DNA from: an uncultured Planctomycetales bacterium
Lineage (GTDB): Bacteria > Planctomycetota > Planctomycetia > Isosphaerales > Isosphaeraceae
Reading direction: 5' to 3'
DNA length: 5,277 bases
Assembly (NCBI GenBank): GCA_937997355.1
Contig: CALKTZ010000070.1
Coordinates: 1-5,277, forward strand
A program made the position numbers and the translations under genes. The notes below the pieces were generated by a model. That model was given only the letters and a program-made list of their open reading frames with translations. It was not told the origin of the DNA and ran no database searches. The first letter of the stretch is position 1, and every line of letters begins with the position of its first letter. Shown one piece after another: positions 1-5,277 of the stretch.

Positions 1-447
1 CACCCTCGTCTCTCCCTCGATGACGTGGGCGTTGGTGATGGCATAGCCATCCTTATTGATGATGAATCCGGAGCCCTTCCCCGATGGGGTTTCGATGGAG
101 ATGACGGCCTCGCCGAAGCTCCCGACCAGTTCCTTGACCGAGGCCGGTTTCAGCGGTTTCACGGTATAGAAGCCCGCGCCGTCATCCTCGGGGGCTGCCG
201 AGCGGGGCGAGCCGCCCACGGCTTCCTTATCATCGACCTTGGTGCGACGGACGATCTGATCGCGAGGCAGTTTCAGCACGTCGAAACCAAGGTCCACGTA
301 CAGGGAATTCGGTTTCTCGGCGATGATCTGACCGACGACGCGCTGTCCGTCTTTCAGGACGAGGACCTCGAAATCGGCTGCTTGAGTGGAACTCGCGAGG
401 CATCCGACTCCGAGACCGACCGCTGCAAGGAAACCCAAGCTTCGCAT
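1..447 (-). CDS. HtrA/trypsin-like serine protease, exported, N-terminal part (truncated by window edge)
   Basis: Reading leftward from ATG at 447 gives 149 residues with no stop before the window edge. Residues 1-23 look like a Sec signal peptide: a basic start (MRS), a Gly/Ala/Leu/Val core, and a probable cleavage after STQA. Residues 26-69 form a small beta-rich domain (LKDGQRVVGQII near 31-42, LPRDQIVRR at 60-68). A linker rich in Gly, Ser, Pro and acidic residues follows (about 70-92). The protease domain then begins, with the hallmark GSGFII (125-130) and DGYAITNAHVIEG (133-145). His141 is the expected catalytic His of the S1C/HtrA family. The catalytic Asp, the Ser and any PDZ domain would lie to the left of the window. 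Enzymes of this family degrade or check misfolded envelope proteins, so periplasmic action is inferred. Family assignment is strong. Whether this is a DegP-like protease or a PDZ-less trypsin-like protein cannot be decided here. No strong Shine-Dalgarno precedes the start. Confidence 0.88.
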   Translation of the reverse strand, partial: MRSLGFLAAVGLGVGCLASSTQAADFEVLVLKDGQRVVGQIIAEKPNSLYVDLGFDVLKLPRDQIVRRTKVDDKEAVGGSPRSAAPEDDGAGFYTVKPLKPASVKELVGSFGEAVISIETPSGKGSGFIINKDGYAITNAHVIEGETRV

Positions 448-554
448 GAGCTATCCCATCATCCTCTTCGGGTAAGTCCGTTCCGATAGCTGCCTGCGGG
501 AAGCCTCAAGCAACTGCTCCAAGAATCCTCATCAAAAAATCCTCAGGCAGCATT

Positions 555-582
555 ATTGTAGAAAACCCTAAAGTTGTTGCAA
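555..582 (-). promoter_or_regulatory. Candidate sigma70-type promoter for the HtrA-like gene
   Basis: On the minus strand, TTGCAA (577-582; four of six matches to TTGACA) is followed after 16 bp by TACAAT (555-560; five of six matches to TATAAT). Transcription would begin near 548 and give a leader of about 100 nt before the ATG at 447. The -35 lies inside the 8-bp palindrome GTTGCAAC (576-583). This is consensus matching by eye only. Planctomycete promoters are poorly defined, so confidence is moderate. Confidence 0.45.
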
Positions 583-633
583 CCCTGAGCGACGGCAATC
601 TCTTCCGACTCCTTTCTCACTCCTCGAAAGAGG

Positions 634-639
634 TATAAT
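634..639 (+). promoter_or_regulatory. Perfect -10 hexamer, candidate promoter for the Tat-signal protein gene
   Basis: TATAAT on the plus strand matches the sigma70 -10 consensus exactly and lies 165 bp upstream of the GTG at 804. No convincing -35 lies at 16-18 bp upstream (the 17-bp position reads CCTTTC), and the extended -10 TG is absent (AGG precedes the hexamer). If it is used, the leader would be about 158 nt. A TTGACG at 681-686 is a possible alternative -35, but it has no matching -10. Confidence 0.3.
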
Positions 640-789
640 TCTCCCAGATGCAGGCGAAGCGGTTGGAATGTCAAATCTTCTTGACGCTTTGAGAGCTTTC
701 TGGCAAGTTTGCGCGATCTTGCCGATTCGCGATTTACCTCTCGCTTTGCTCCGGCTTGCGACAATATCCCGTTAGCCAGACCCGAACGT

Positions 790-796
790 GGGGAGA
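790..796 (+). promoter_or_regulatory. Ribosome binding site that selects the GTG start at 804
   Basis: GGGGAGA lies 7 nt upstream of the in-frame GTG at 804. This is an ideal Shine-Dalgarno position and favours GTG over the in-frame TTG 48 bp upstream at 756, which has no comparable site. Confidence 0.6.
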
Positions 797-803
797 TGCT
801 CCA

Positions 804-1607
804 GTGTTGAACTCGAAGTCGAAGCAAACGATTCCCGCGGACTCGCGATCGGTTTCGAGGGTTTCCAACCCGACGCGGCGTGAATTTCTGACCGCGGCAG
901 GGGTTGCGGGGCTTGGACTTTCTATCGGCTCGAACGGGGTCGCGCAGCAAAATCGGGCGCCGGATGCCCCGCCGATTCAACTCGTTCCGGAACTCAAGAC
1001 TACCCCGGTTCGGCACGACCAGCCGCTTCACAACTTCCAGATGGTCAACGTCAAACCTCTCCCCAAGGATCGGGAGGGGATCTGGGTCCTGGATTTCGCG
1101 TTCAAGCCGCTTCGAATCAAGCAGATCGAGAATCCCAACCGGCAGCAAATTCATTACCTGTATTACAAGGTCGTGAATCGCACCGGCGCCCCCCGGATTT
1201 TCGTGCCCCAGTTCTACATGGTGAACGAGGCGGGCACGAAATATCCGGATACCGTCATCCCGCGTGTGATTCCGCTCATCCGGGCGAGAGAAGATGCCAC
1301 AATCCCGCTCCTGGGATCGGTCACGGTGATGGGGACGATTCCCCCGAGCACCAAGCAAGACGTTGACGATGCCGTCTACGGCGTGGCTGTTTGGGATAAG
1401 TGGGATCCTCACGCGGATCGCTTCAGCATTTACGTCCGAGGACTGTCGGACGGCTACAAGGAACTCCCCCCTTCGGCTCCGGGTAAGCCCCCCGTGGTCA
1501 AATATAAAACCCTCAAGATCGATTTCATCCGCCGCGGCGATGAGCGAAATCTCAGCGAGCGGGAGATCCAGTTGAACGATCCCCCGACCGAGTGGGTTTA
1601 TTGGTGA
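804..1607 (+). CDS. Tat-signal exported protein of unknown function
   Basis: The protein has 267 residues if the GTG at 804 is used; the frame also extends to a TTG at 756, but the Shine-Dalgarno supports 804. Residues 24-30 (TRREFLT) are a textbook twin-arginine motif. A Gly/Ala/Leu core follows, with a likely cleavage after NGVA (residue 47), so a folded protein should be exported across the inner membrane. The mature part starts with a short low-complexity linker. From about residue 60 it looks beta-rich, with alternating hydrophobic strands such as IWVLDFAFKPLRI and YYKVVNRTGAPRIFVPQF, an acidic patch (KQDVDDAVYG), and an aromatic C-terminus (EWVYW). The pattern suggests an immunoglobulin-like or similar beta-sandwich, but no family, catalytic motif or cofactor-binding Cys cluster is recognised. 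Tat export often serves cofactor-binding proteins, yet nothing here identifies a cofactor. The 3' end overlaps the convergent queC by 10 bp. The gene appears intact; its function is unknown. Confidence 0.85.
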   Translation: MLNSKSKQTIPADSRSVSRVSNPTRREFLTAAGVAGLGLSIGSNGVAQQNRAPDAPPIQLVPELKTTPVRHDQPLHNFQMVNVKPLPKDREGIWVLDFAFKPLRIKQIENPNRQQIHYLYYKVVNRTGAPRIFVPQFYMVNEAGTKYPDTVIPRVIPLIRAREDATIPLLGSVTVMGTIPPSTKQDVDDAVYGVAVWDKWDPHADRFSIYVRGLSDGYKELPPSAPGKPPVVKYKTLKIDFIRRGDERNLSEREIQLNDPPTEWVYW

Positions 1608-2305
1608 GCGGCGTATTCGATCGGATCGGTGATCCCGAGCTTTTCGAACGCCGCCAGGCGAATCCGGCAAGAGTCGCAGTGGCCGCAGGCCCGGCCTTCC
1701 GGGGTCGGGTCGTAGCAACTGTGTGTCAGGCCGTAGTCCACCCCCAGCGCCAGCCCCCGGCTGATGATCTCCGTCTTATTCAGCCTGAGTAGCGGGGCGT
1801 GAATTCGAAACCTCCCGGTTCCTTCCACTCCGGCTTTCGTGGCGAGCTGCGCCAGATTCTCGAACGCCCTGAGGAACTCCGGCCGGCAATCGGGGTAGCC
1901 CGAGTAGTCCATGCAGTTGACCCCGGCGAAGAGATCGAATGCCCCGAGTGTTTCCGCCCAGCCGAGTGCCAGGGCGAGGAACACCGTGTTGCGTGCCGGG
2001 ACGTAGGTGATTGGTATTCCCTCGTTCATCGACTCGCTCGACCGGTCTTTCGGGACGCTGAGATCCGCAGTGAGCGCGCTCCCTCCGAAGGCGCGCAGAT
2101 CGATCGACAGCTCGATATGGCGAGTCACGGCGAAAGCTTTCGCCACGCGCCTCGCCGCCTCCATCTCCACCGCATGGCGTTGCCCGTACAGGATCGTGAG
2201 CGCGTAGAGATCGAACCCCGCTTCACGCGCTTCCGCCAGGGTCGTCGTCGAATCGAGGCCCCCGCTGAGGAGCACGACCGCCTTGGGTTTTTGCCCCTCG
2301 TTCAT
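1598..2305 (-). CDS. queC: 7-cyano-7-deazaguanine (preQ0) synthase QueC
   Basis: This 235-residue cytoplasmic enzyme converts 7-carboxy-7-deazaguanine, ammonia and ATP into preQ0, the last step before QueF in queuosine synthesis. The length matches the family (about 220-235). Residues 14-20 (SGGLDST) are the ATP-pyrophosphatase PP-loop. Other family signatures are LTILYGQRHAVEMEAA (36-51), ITYVPARNTVFL (99-110) and FAGVNCMDYSGYPDCRPEF (126-144). The C-terminal CxxxxxxxxxCGHCDSC arrangement (Cys197, 207, 210, 213) supplies the four zinc ligands. ATG at 2305 is chosen because GAGGAG lies 9 nt upstream and the protein then starts just before the PP-loop strand. The frame stays open further upstream to 2488, but only as the shadow of the preceding gene. 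The start overlaps that gene's stop in ATGA. The 3' end overlaps the convergent Tat-signal gene. No other queuosine gene (queD, queE, queF, folE) is visible here. Confidence 0.97.
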   Translation of the reverse strand: MNEGQKPKAVVLLSGGLDSTTTLAEAREAGFDLYALTILYGQRHAVEMEAARRVAKAFAVTRHIELSIDLRAFGGSALTADLSVPKDRSSESMNEGIPITYVPARNTVFLALALGWAETLGAFDLFAGVNCMDYSGYPDCRPEFLRAFENLAQLATKAGVEGTGRFRIHAPLLRLNKTEIISRGLALGVDYGLTHSCYDPTPEGRACGHCDSCRIRLAAFEKLGITDPIEYAAHQ

Positions 2306-3738
2306 GGCTTGCCGCTCCTCGTGCCGGCCTCGGTGGCTGCCTGACGACCGGGGAACGGTCCCGAACTCCAGGTCCAGAGCGGCCAACGGGTGTTGGCCGC
2401 TTTCATGGTCCGTTCGCCATTGATGATGCCGCTCAGGAGAATCACCAGCCCGAAGACGCCGACCGTTCCCAGGATCCAGCCGATCCACGGAACCCGAGAG
2501 TCGAGTGTTGGAACGTTCGGGCCTTCAACCGCCGGTTCTTCAGAAGCCGCCAAACCGGGAGCGCCGGGATGAGGTCGGTTCACGATCACATAGACCACCA
2601 TCAGGAGGAAGAAGACCCAGAACACGCCATGCATGTTCACGCGGTGCCAGTTCGACGGATAGAAGAAGTAGAGGGCATGGGTGTTCTGGTAGAGCAGCAT
2701 GGTTCCCGACAGCCAGAGGACCGGGAACGCCGCGTATTTTTGCAGCCGTTTTTTATGGATGTAGAGCCAGATCGCAACGCCGACGAATCCGAGCACACAA
2801 ATGCCGTCGAGCATCATGAGCACATTTTTGGCCATCGCGCCCGGATCGGAATAACCGTACGACTTGAAGGAAGCCGTCCACTCGGCCAACTTCTCGGAAG
2901 TCGTGAATCGTCCCACGCGATGCCAGAGAGGAAGAAGGCCCAGGGTATAGAACATTCCCAGGAATGAGACGAACTCGATCCCTTCATCTTCGGGAGGCTT
3001 GGGATAAGTATGGTTGACCATCCCGAAGCAGTAGATGAAACCGGCGATGAAGCCGCAGGAAGTCTCCATCACATTCCAGTGATTGATCGTCATCCCCGTG
3101 GCCTGAAAATCGTTGGCGATATTCCCGAGCATTCGGCCGACGCTCATGCCGAGCCCGAAGCCGATATATCCAAAAAAGGCCCCGCGAAGTCCGGTGAGCT
3201 TCTTGTTCCAGGCGAGCCAGACGATTTGCCCGATCGCGGCCCCGAAGAATGCGATGGAGGTATTATTGCGGGGTGGATTGATGTCGAACCCGATGACGAT
3301 CACGACCAGGTAATAGGTGATCCATCCCGCGATGAAGATGCTCCCCAGGTAGCCGAGCCAATCTCCCGTCCGCATCGGCTTGCGTTCCAGGACCAGGCCG
3401 ATGAGCGCTCCGCCGAAGGTTCCCCAGGCACTTCCTTGAAGGAACAGGGTGAGGAAGCCGTAACTGTAATTGATCAGGGTATCGGACTGGGCATACCCGT
3501 GCAGGATGCCGTAGCTCATCTGGCCGCCGAGCCCGATTCCCAGGGCGCTCAGCCCGGCGAGGACGGGCATCCACAGGAAAAGGGATCTCTGGCCGCTGAC
3601 GAAGGCGAACGCCATCGCGAGCGCCGCGCCGGGATACATCGCCCCGACCAGATGTCCAAAATCCCCCCGGATGCCCCAACCCAGGCCAACCGCCAGCGCG
3701 ACGAACAAACTTCGCCAGATTCGATCCCCGAGACTCAT
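2302..3738 (-). CDS. Polytopic inner-membrane protein of unknown function, translationally coupled to queC
   Basis: The protein has 478 residues from the ATG at 3738, chosen because GAGAGGG lies 6 nt upstream; the frame extends 32 codons further but that part is charged and unlike a start. Roughly 12-13 hydrophobic segments can be seen (near 8-22, 32-48, 54-72, 93-117, 128-150, 160-178, 184-206, 223-242, 256-272, 306-327, 335-358, 370-387 and 416-438), so it should be an integral inner-membrane protein. Several segments are strikingly glycine-rich: GLGWGIRGDFGHLVGA (18-33), GIGLGGQMSYGILHG (67-81) and GFGLGMSVGRMLGN (193-206). This is typical of tightly packed helices in transporters or channels. 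Conserved-looking polar residues inside membrane segments (Arg24, Asp26, His29, Arg202) suggest a functional site. The C-terminus (388-415 and 439-478) is polar and low in complexity. I recognise no named family: it lacks the motifs of Amt, MFS (GxxxDRxGRR) or the preQ transporters I know. Its stop overlaps the queC start, so a link to queuosine metabolism is possible but unproven. Confidence 0.85.
   Translation of the reverse strand: MSLGDRIWRSLFVALAVGLGWGIRGDFGHLVGAMYPGAALAMAFAFVSGQRSLFLWMPVLAGLSALGIGLGGQMSYGILHGYAQSDTLINYSYGFLTLFLQGSAWGTFGGALIGLVLERKPMRTGDWLGYLGSIFIAGWITYYLVVIVIGFDINPPRNNTSIAFFGAAIGQIVWLAWNKKLTGLRGAFFGYIGFGLGMSVGRMLGNIANDFQATGMTINHWNVMETSCGFIAGFIYCFGMVNHTYPKPPEDEGIEFVSFLGMFYTLGLLPLWHRVGRFTTSEKLAEWTASFKSYGYSDPGAMAKNVLMMLDGICVLGFVGVAIWLYIHKKRLQKYAAFPVLWLSGTMLLYQNTHALYFFYPSNWHRVNMHGVFWVFFLLMVVYVIVNRPHPGAPGLAASEEPAVEGPNVPTLDSRVPWIGWILGTVGVFGLVILLSGIINGERTMKAANTRWPLWTWSSGPFPGRQAATEAGTRSGKP
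2315..2320 (-). promoter_or_regulatory. Ribosome binding site of queC
   Basis: On the minus strand GAGGAG precedes the queC ATG by 9 nt and lies inside the last codons of the upstream membrane-protein gene. This fixes the start at 2305 and lets queC be initiated by ribosomes finishing the upstream gene. Confidence 0.7.
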
Positions 3739-3744
3739 GACAGA

Positions 3745-3751
3745 CCCTCTC
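3745..3751 (-). promoter_or_regulatory. Ribosome binding site of the membrane-protein gene
   Basis: GAGAGGG on the minus strand lies 6 nt upstream of the ATG at 3738. It decides this start over the longer open frame that begins at 3834. Confidence 0.6.
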
Positions 3752-3789
3752 ACGCGGCAAGGATTTGTGTTGCGGGAGCGTTCGCTTCG

Positions 3790-3819
3790 AGTAAATTGGA
3801 TTTCGGTTGTAACGGTGAA
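3790..3819 (-). promoter_or_regulatory. Possible promoter for the membrane protein-queC operon
   Basis: On the minus strand TTCACC (3814-3819; four of six) is followed after 18 bp by TTTACT (3790-3795; four of six). The expected transcript start near 3783 would give a leader of about 45 nt. Both hexamers are weak matches. No preQ1-riboswitch-like hairpin with an A-rich tail is apparent between here and the ATG. Confidence 0.25.
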
Positions 3820-3850
3820 GCCGGGCGTACGCAACCCGATGGAATCGGCC

Positions 3851-3880
3851 TTGCGACTCGCGCCGTAAATCCGTTAAGGT
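3851..3880 (+). promoter_or_regulatory. Possible promoter for rpmA-obgE
   Basis: On the plus strand TTGCGA (3851-3856) is followed after 18 bp by TAAGGT (3875-3880). TAGGAT at 3883-3888 is a better -10 hexamer but has no -35 at the right distance. The local sequence is AT-enriched, and rpmA has no gene upstream in its own direction, so a promoter must lie in 3739-3933. The exact hexamers are a guess. Confidence 0.25.
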
Positions 3881-3933
3881 GATAGGATATCGATGCAGTC
3901 CGCTGGTTACCAAGATTTAGGATAGATGACGAC

Positions 3934-4197
3934 ATGGCTCACAAGAAAGGACAGGGTTCCAGTCGCAACGGCCGCGATTCGAATCCTCAGATGCTGGGAA
4001 TCAAGCTCTACGGCGGCCAGGCGGCCAAGGCCGGGAGCATCGTCTGCCGCCAGAAGGGGACCCGGTGGCGACCCGGCAAGAATGTTGGCGTCGGCCGCGA
4101 CTGGACCCTCTTCTCGCTCATCGAAGGGACGGTCAAGTTCGATCAGGGTGGACGCCGGATCAACGTGCTCCCCCTGGCGGAAACGTCCGGCAATTGA
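3934..4197 (+). CDS. rpmA: 50S ribosomal protein L27
   Basis: This 87-residue protein of the large ribosomal subunit has an N-terminal tail that reaches toward the peptidyl-transferase centre. It starts directly with MAHKKGQGSSRNGRDSNPQ, the L27 signature, and continues with LGIKLYGGQ (21-29), a SIVCRQKGTRWRPGKNVGVG core (35-54) and DWTLFSLIEGTVKF (56-69). The length is normal (about 85-90). There is no cleavable N-terminal extension of the Firmicutes type. AGGA (3919-3922) lies 11 nt upstream, a slightly long spacing. An out-of-frame ATG at 3926 sits too close to that site and opens only a shadow frame. obgE follows on the same strand after 113 bp, as in many bacteria, but rplU (L21), the usual upstream partner, is absent from the window. 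Confidence 0.98.
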   Translation: MAHKKGQGSSRNGRDSNPQMLGIKLYGGQAAKAGSIVCRQKGTRWRPGKNVGVGRDWTLFSLIEGTVKFDQGGRRINVLPLAETSGN

Positions 4198-4310
4198 TTG
4201 ATCGCGTCTGTATCCGCCGAATCCGCCCTCATCCTCGGTCGATCGCGGAATGTCTTTCACCCGGTTCGACCTGGGAGACCTTGAGCATCACGGCTCGAAG
4301 CATTTGACGT

Positions 4311-5277
4311 ATGTTTGTTGATCGAGTCACGATTTTTGTGAAGGGCGGGGACGGCGGAAACGGCTGCGTCAGCTTTCGCCGCGAGAAGTACGTTCCTCGC
4401 GGCGGTCCCGATGGCGGGGATGGCGGAGCCGGCGGCAACGTCATCATCCGAGCCGCCGACGGTTTCACCAACCTCGCGCATCTCTCCCACCAACGCCATT
4501 GGAAGGCGACGAGAGGCGGGCACGGACAGGGTTCGACCTGTTTCGGCCGGGGAGGGACCGATACGATCATCGATGTCCCTCCAGGAACGCTCGTGCGCGA
4601 TCGAGATCGCGGGCATGTCCTGCGCGATCTCAAGAATGCGGGAGACTTCGTGATCGTCGGTCACGGAGGTCGAGGCGGGCATGGCAACACCCATTTCAAA
4701 TCCTCGACGAACCGGGCCCCACGGCAGCACGAGGAAGGGCTCCCCGGCGAGGAACGCTGGCTCGTCCTCGAATTGAAGGTGATCGCCGATATCGGCTTGA
4801 TCGGACTTCCCAATGCCGGCAAATCGACGTTGCTCTCCCGGATTTCCCGGGCCCATCCGGAAATCGCCGATTATCCGTTCACGACGAAGTATCCGAATCT
4901 CGGAACTGTCGTGATCGATGCCGACAAATCGTTCGTGGTCGCCGATATTCCCGGCCTCATCGAAGGCGCGCACGCGGGACACGGCCTGGGACATGAGTTC
5001 CTGCGGCATGTCGAACGGACGAGGATTCTCGTTCATCTGGTCGAGGCCGTCCCGATCGACGGTTCCGACCCGCTCCAGAACTACCGGACCATTCGCCAGG
5101 AGCTTGAAAAGTACAGCCCGGCGTTGGCGGATCGTCCCGAACTTCTCGTCATTTCCAAGATGGATGTGACCGGTGCCGCCGAGGCGCGTGACCGCATCGC
5201 CGGGGAATTGAATCGAGACGTTCTGGCAATTTCGGCCGTCACCGGCCGAGGGATTCCTCAACTGATTCGTCGGCTCT
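4311..5277 (+). CDS. obgE: Obg family GTPase ObgE/CgtA, truncated at the right edge
   Basis: 322 residues are visible with no stop before the edge. Obg is an essential GTPase that binds the 50S subunit and acts in late assembly and stress response. Residues 1 to about 158 form the glycine-rich Obg fold (VKGGDGGNGCVSFRREKYVP at 10-29, further GG repeats at 30-43, GHGGRGGHGNTHF near 117-129). The G domain follows: P-loop GLPNAGKST (165-173), G2 YPFTT (188-192), G3 DIPGLIEGA (212-220), G4 SKMD (282-285) and G5 SA (308-309). The G4 element has Ser where NKxD has Asn. The ATG at 4311 gives the family's usual MFVDxVxIxVKGGDGG start. Its Shine-Dalgarno is weak (only GAAG about 10 nt upstream), so expression may rely partly on the rpmA transcript. 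Whether a C-terminal OCT domain follows cannot be seen. Confidence 0.97.
   Translation, partial: MFVDRVTIFVKGGDGGNGCVSFRREKYVPRGGPDGGDGGAGGNVIIRAADGFTNLAHLSHQRHWKATRGGHGQGSTCFGRGGTDTIIDVPPGTLVRDRDRGHVLRDLKNAGDFVIVGHGGRGGHGNTHFKSSTNRAPRQHEEGLPGEERWLVLELKVIADIGLIGLPNAGKSTLLSRISRAHPEIADYPFTTKYPNLGTVVIDADKSFVVADIPGLIEGAHAGHGLGHEFLRHVERTRILVHLVEAVPIDGSDPLQNYRTIRQELEKYSPALADRPELLVISKMDVTGAAEARDRIAGELNRDVLAISAVTGRGIPQLIRRL

Larger units (their letters stand above)
448..803. other. Divergent intergenic region between the HtrA-like gene and the Tat-signal protein gene
   Basis: These 356 bp separate two divergently transcribed genes. I see no convincing coding sequence: long reading frames here run antisense into the 804-1607 gene and lack recognisable protein character. 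The stretch from about 530 to 690 is visibly more AT-rich than its surroundings, as expected for a promoter region. It holds the minus-strand promoter candidate at 555-582 and a perfect TATAAT at 634-639 on the plus strand. An imperfectly spaced inverted repeat (GCTGCCTG at 489-496, CAGGCAGC at 544-551) lies in the likely leader of the HtrA-like gene. Its 47-nt loop makes it weak evidence of structure. Confidence 0.6.

Noticed and set aside
489..551. Inverted repeat GCTGCCTG / CAGGCAGC as a possible leader structure or operator
   Set aside because: The arms are only 8 bp and are separated by 47 nt, which is easily expected by chance in this composition.
543..1718. Long minus-strand open frame (391 codons) opposite the Tat-signal gene
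   Set aside because: Its translation is rich in Arg, Pro and Gly with no recognisable domain and runs across the promoter region and into queC. It is an antisense shadow of a GC-rich gene.
1799..2344. Plus-strand open frame of 181 codons opposite queC
   Set aside because: It is antisense to a confidently identified QueC and has no protein-like features.
3010..3882. Plus-strand open frame of 290 codons opposite the membrane-protein gene
   Set aside because: The translation is low-complexity, rich in Asp, Glu, Pro and His, as expected from the antisense strand of a hydrophobic protein; it has no family signature and crosses the likely promoter region.
3926..4201. Alternative ATG at 3926 opening a 91-codon frame over rpmA
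   Set aside because: It is out of frame with L27, only 3 nt from the AGGA site, and encodes a Ser/Arg-rich shadow.
4198..4310. Possible terminator or small RNA in the 113-bp rpmA-obgE spacer
   Set aside because: No stable hairpin with a U-tract and no convincing promoter hexamers were found; the spacer looks like an ordinary intra-operon gap.
4257..5261. Minus-strand open frame of 334 codons opposite obgE
   Set aside because: It lies fully antisense to a clear Obg GTPase and shows no domain features; such frames are common opposite GC-rich genes.

Overview
The window looks like ordinary chromosome from a moderately GC-rich Gram-negative-type bacterium, most likely a planctomycete (Planctomycetota). 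That assignment is an inference. It rests on a mix of core genes with poorly characterised exported and membrane proteins, a Tat-exported protein of no recognised family, and an HtrA-type protease whose N-terminus carries a small 'KDG...PRDQI'-style domain of a kind I associate with planctomycetes. No mobile element, CRISPR array, tRNA, rRNA or prophage signal is visible.

Layout from left to right. (1) 1-447, minus: N-terminal part of an exported HtrA/trypsin-like serine protease, cut by the window edge just after the catalytic His. (2) 448-803: a 356-bp divergent intergenic region with one good minus-strand promoter candidate and a perfect TATAAT on the plus strand. (3) 804-1607, plus: a Tat-signal protein of unknown function, probably starting at GTG. 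(4) 1598-2305, minus: queC (preQ0 synthase), convergent with the previous gene and overlapping it by 10 bp. (5) 2302-3738, minus: a polytopic membrane protein of unknown function, whose stop overlaps the queC start by 4 bp (ATGA), so the two form a probable translationally coupled operon. (6) 3739-3933: a 195-bp divergent intergenic region. (7) 3934-4197, plus: rpmA (ribosomal protein L27). (8) 4311-5277, plus: obgE/cgtA (Obg GTPase), running off the right edge within or near the end of its G domain.

Functionally, rpmA-obgE is the classical ribosome-biogenesis pair, here without rplU immediately upstream. Divergent from it is the membrane protein-queC pair. QueC makes preQ0, the precursor of the tRNA wobble base queuosine, so both sides of the 3739-3933 region concern translation. 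The most notable unexplained element is the roughly 12-TM glycine-rich membrane protein coupled to queC. I did not find evidence for an undescribed defence, mobile or RNA-based system in this window.
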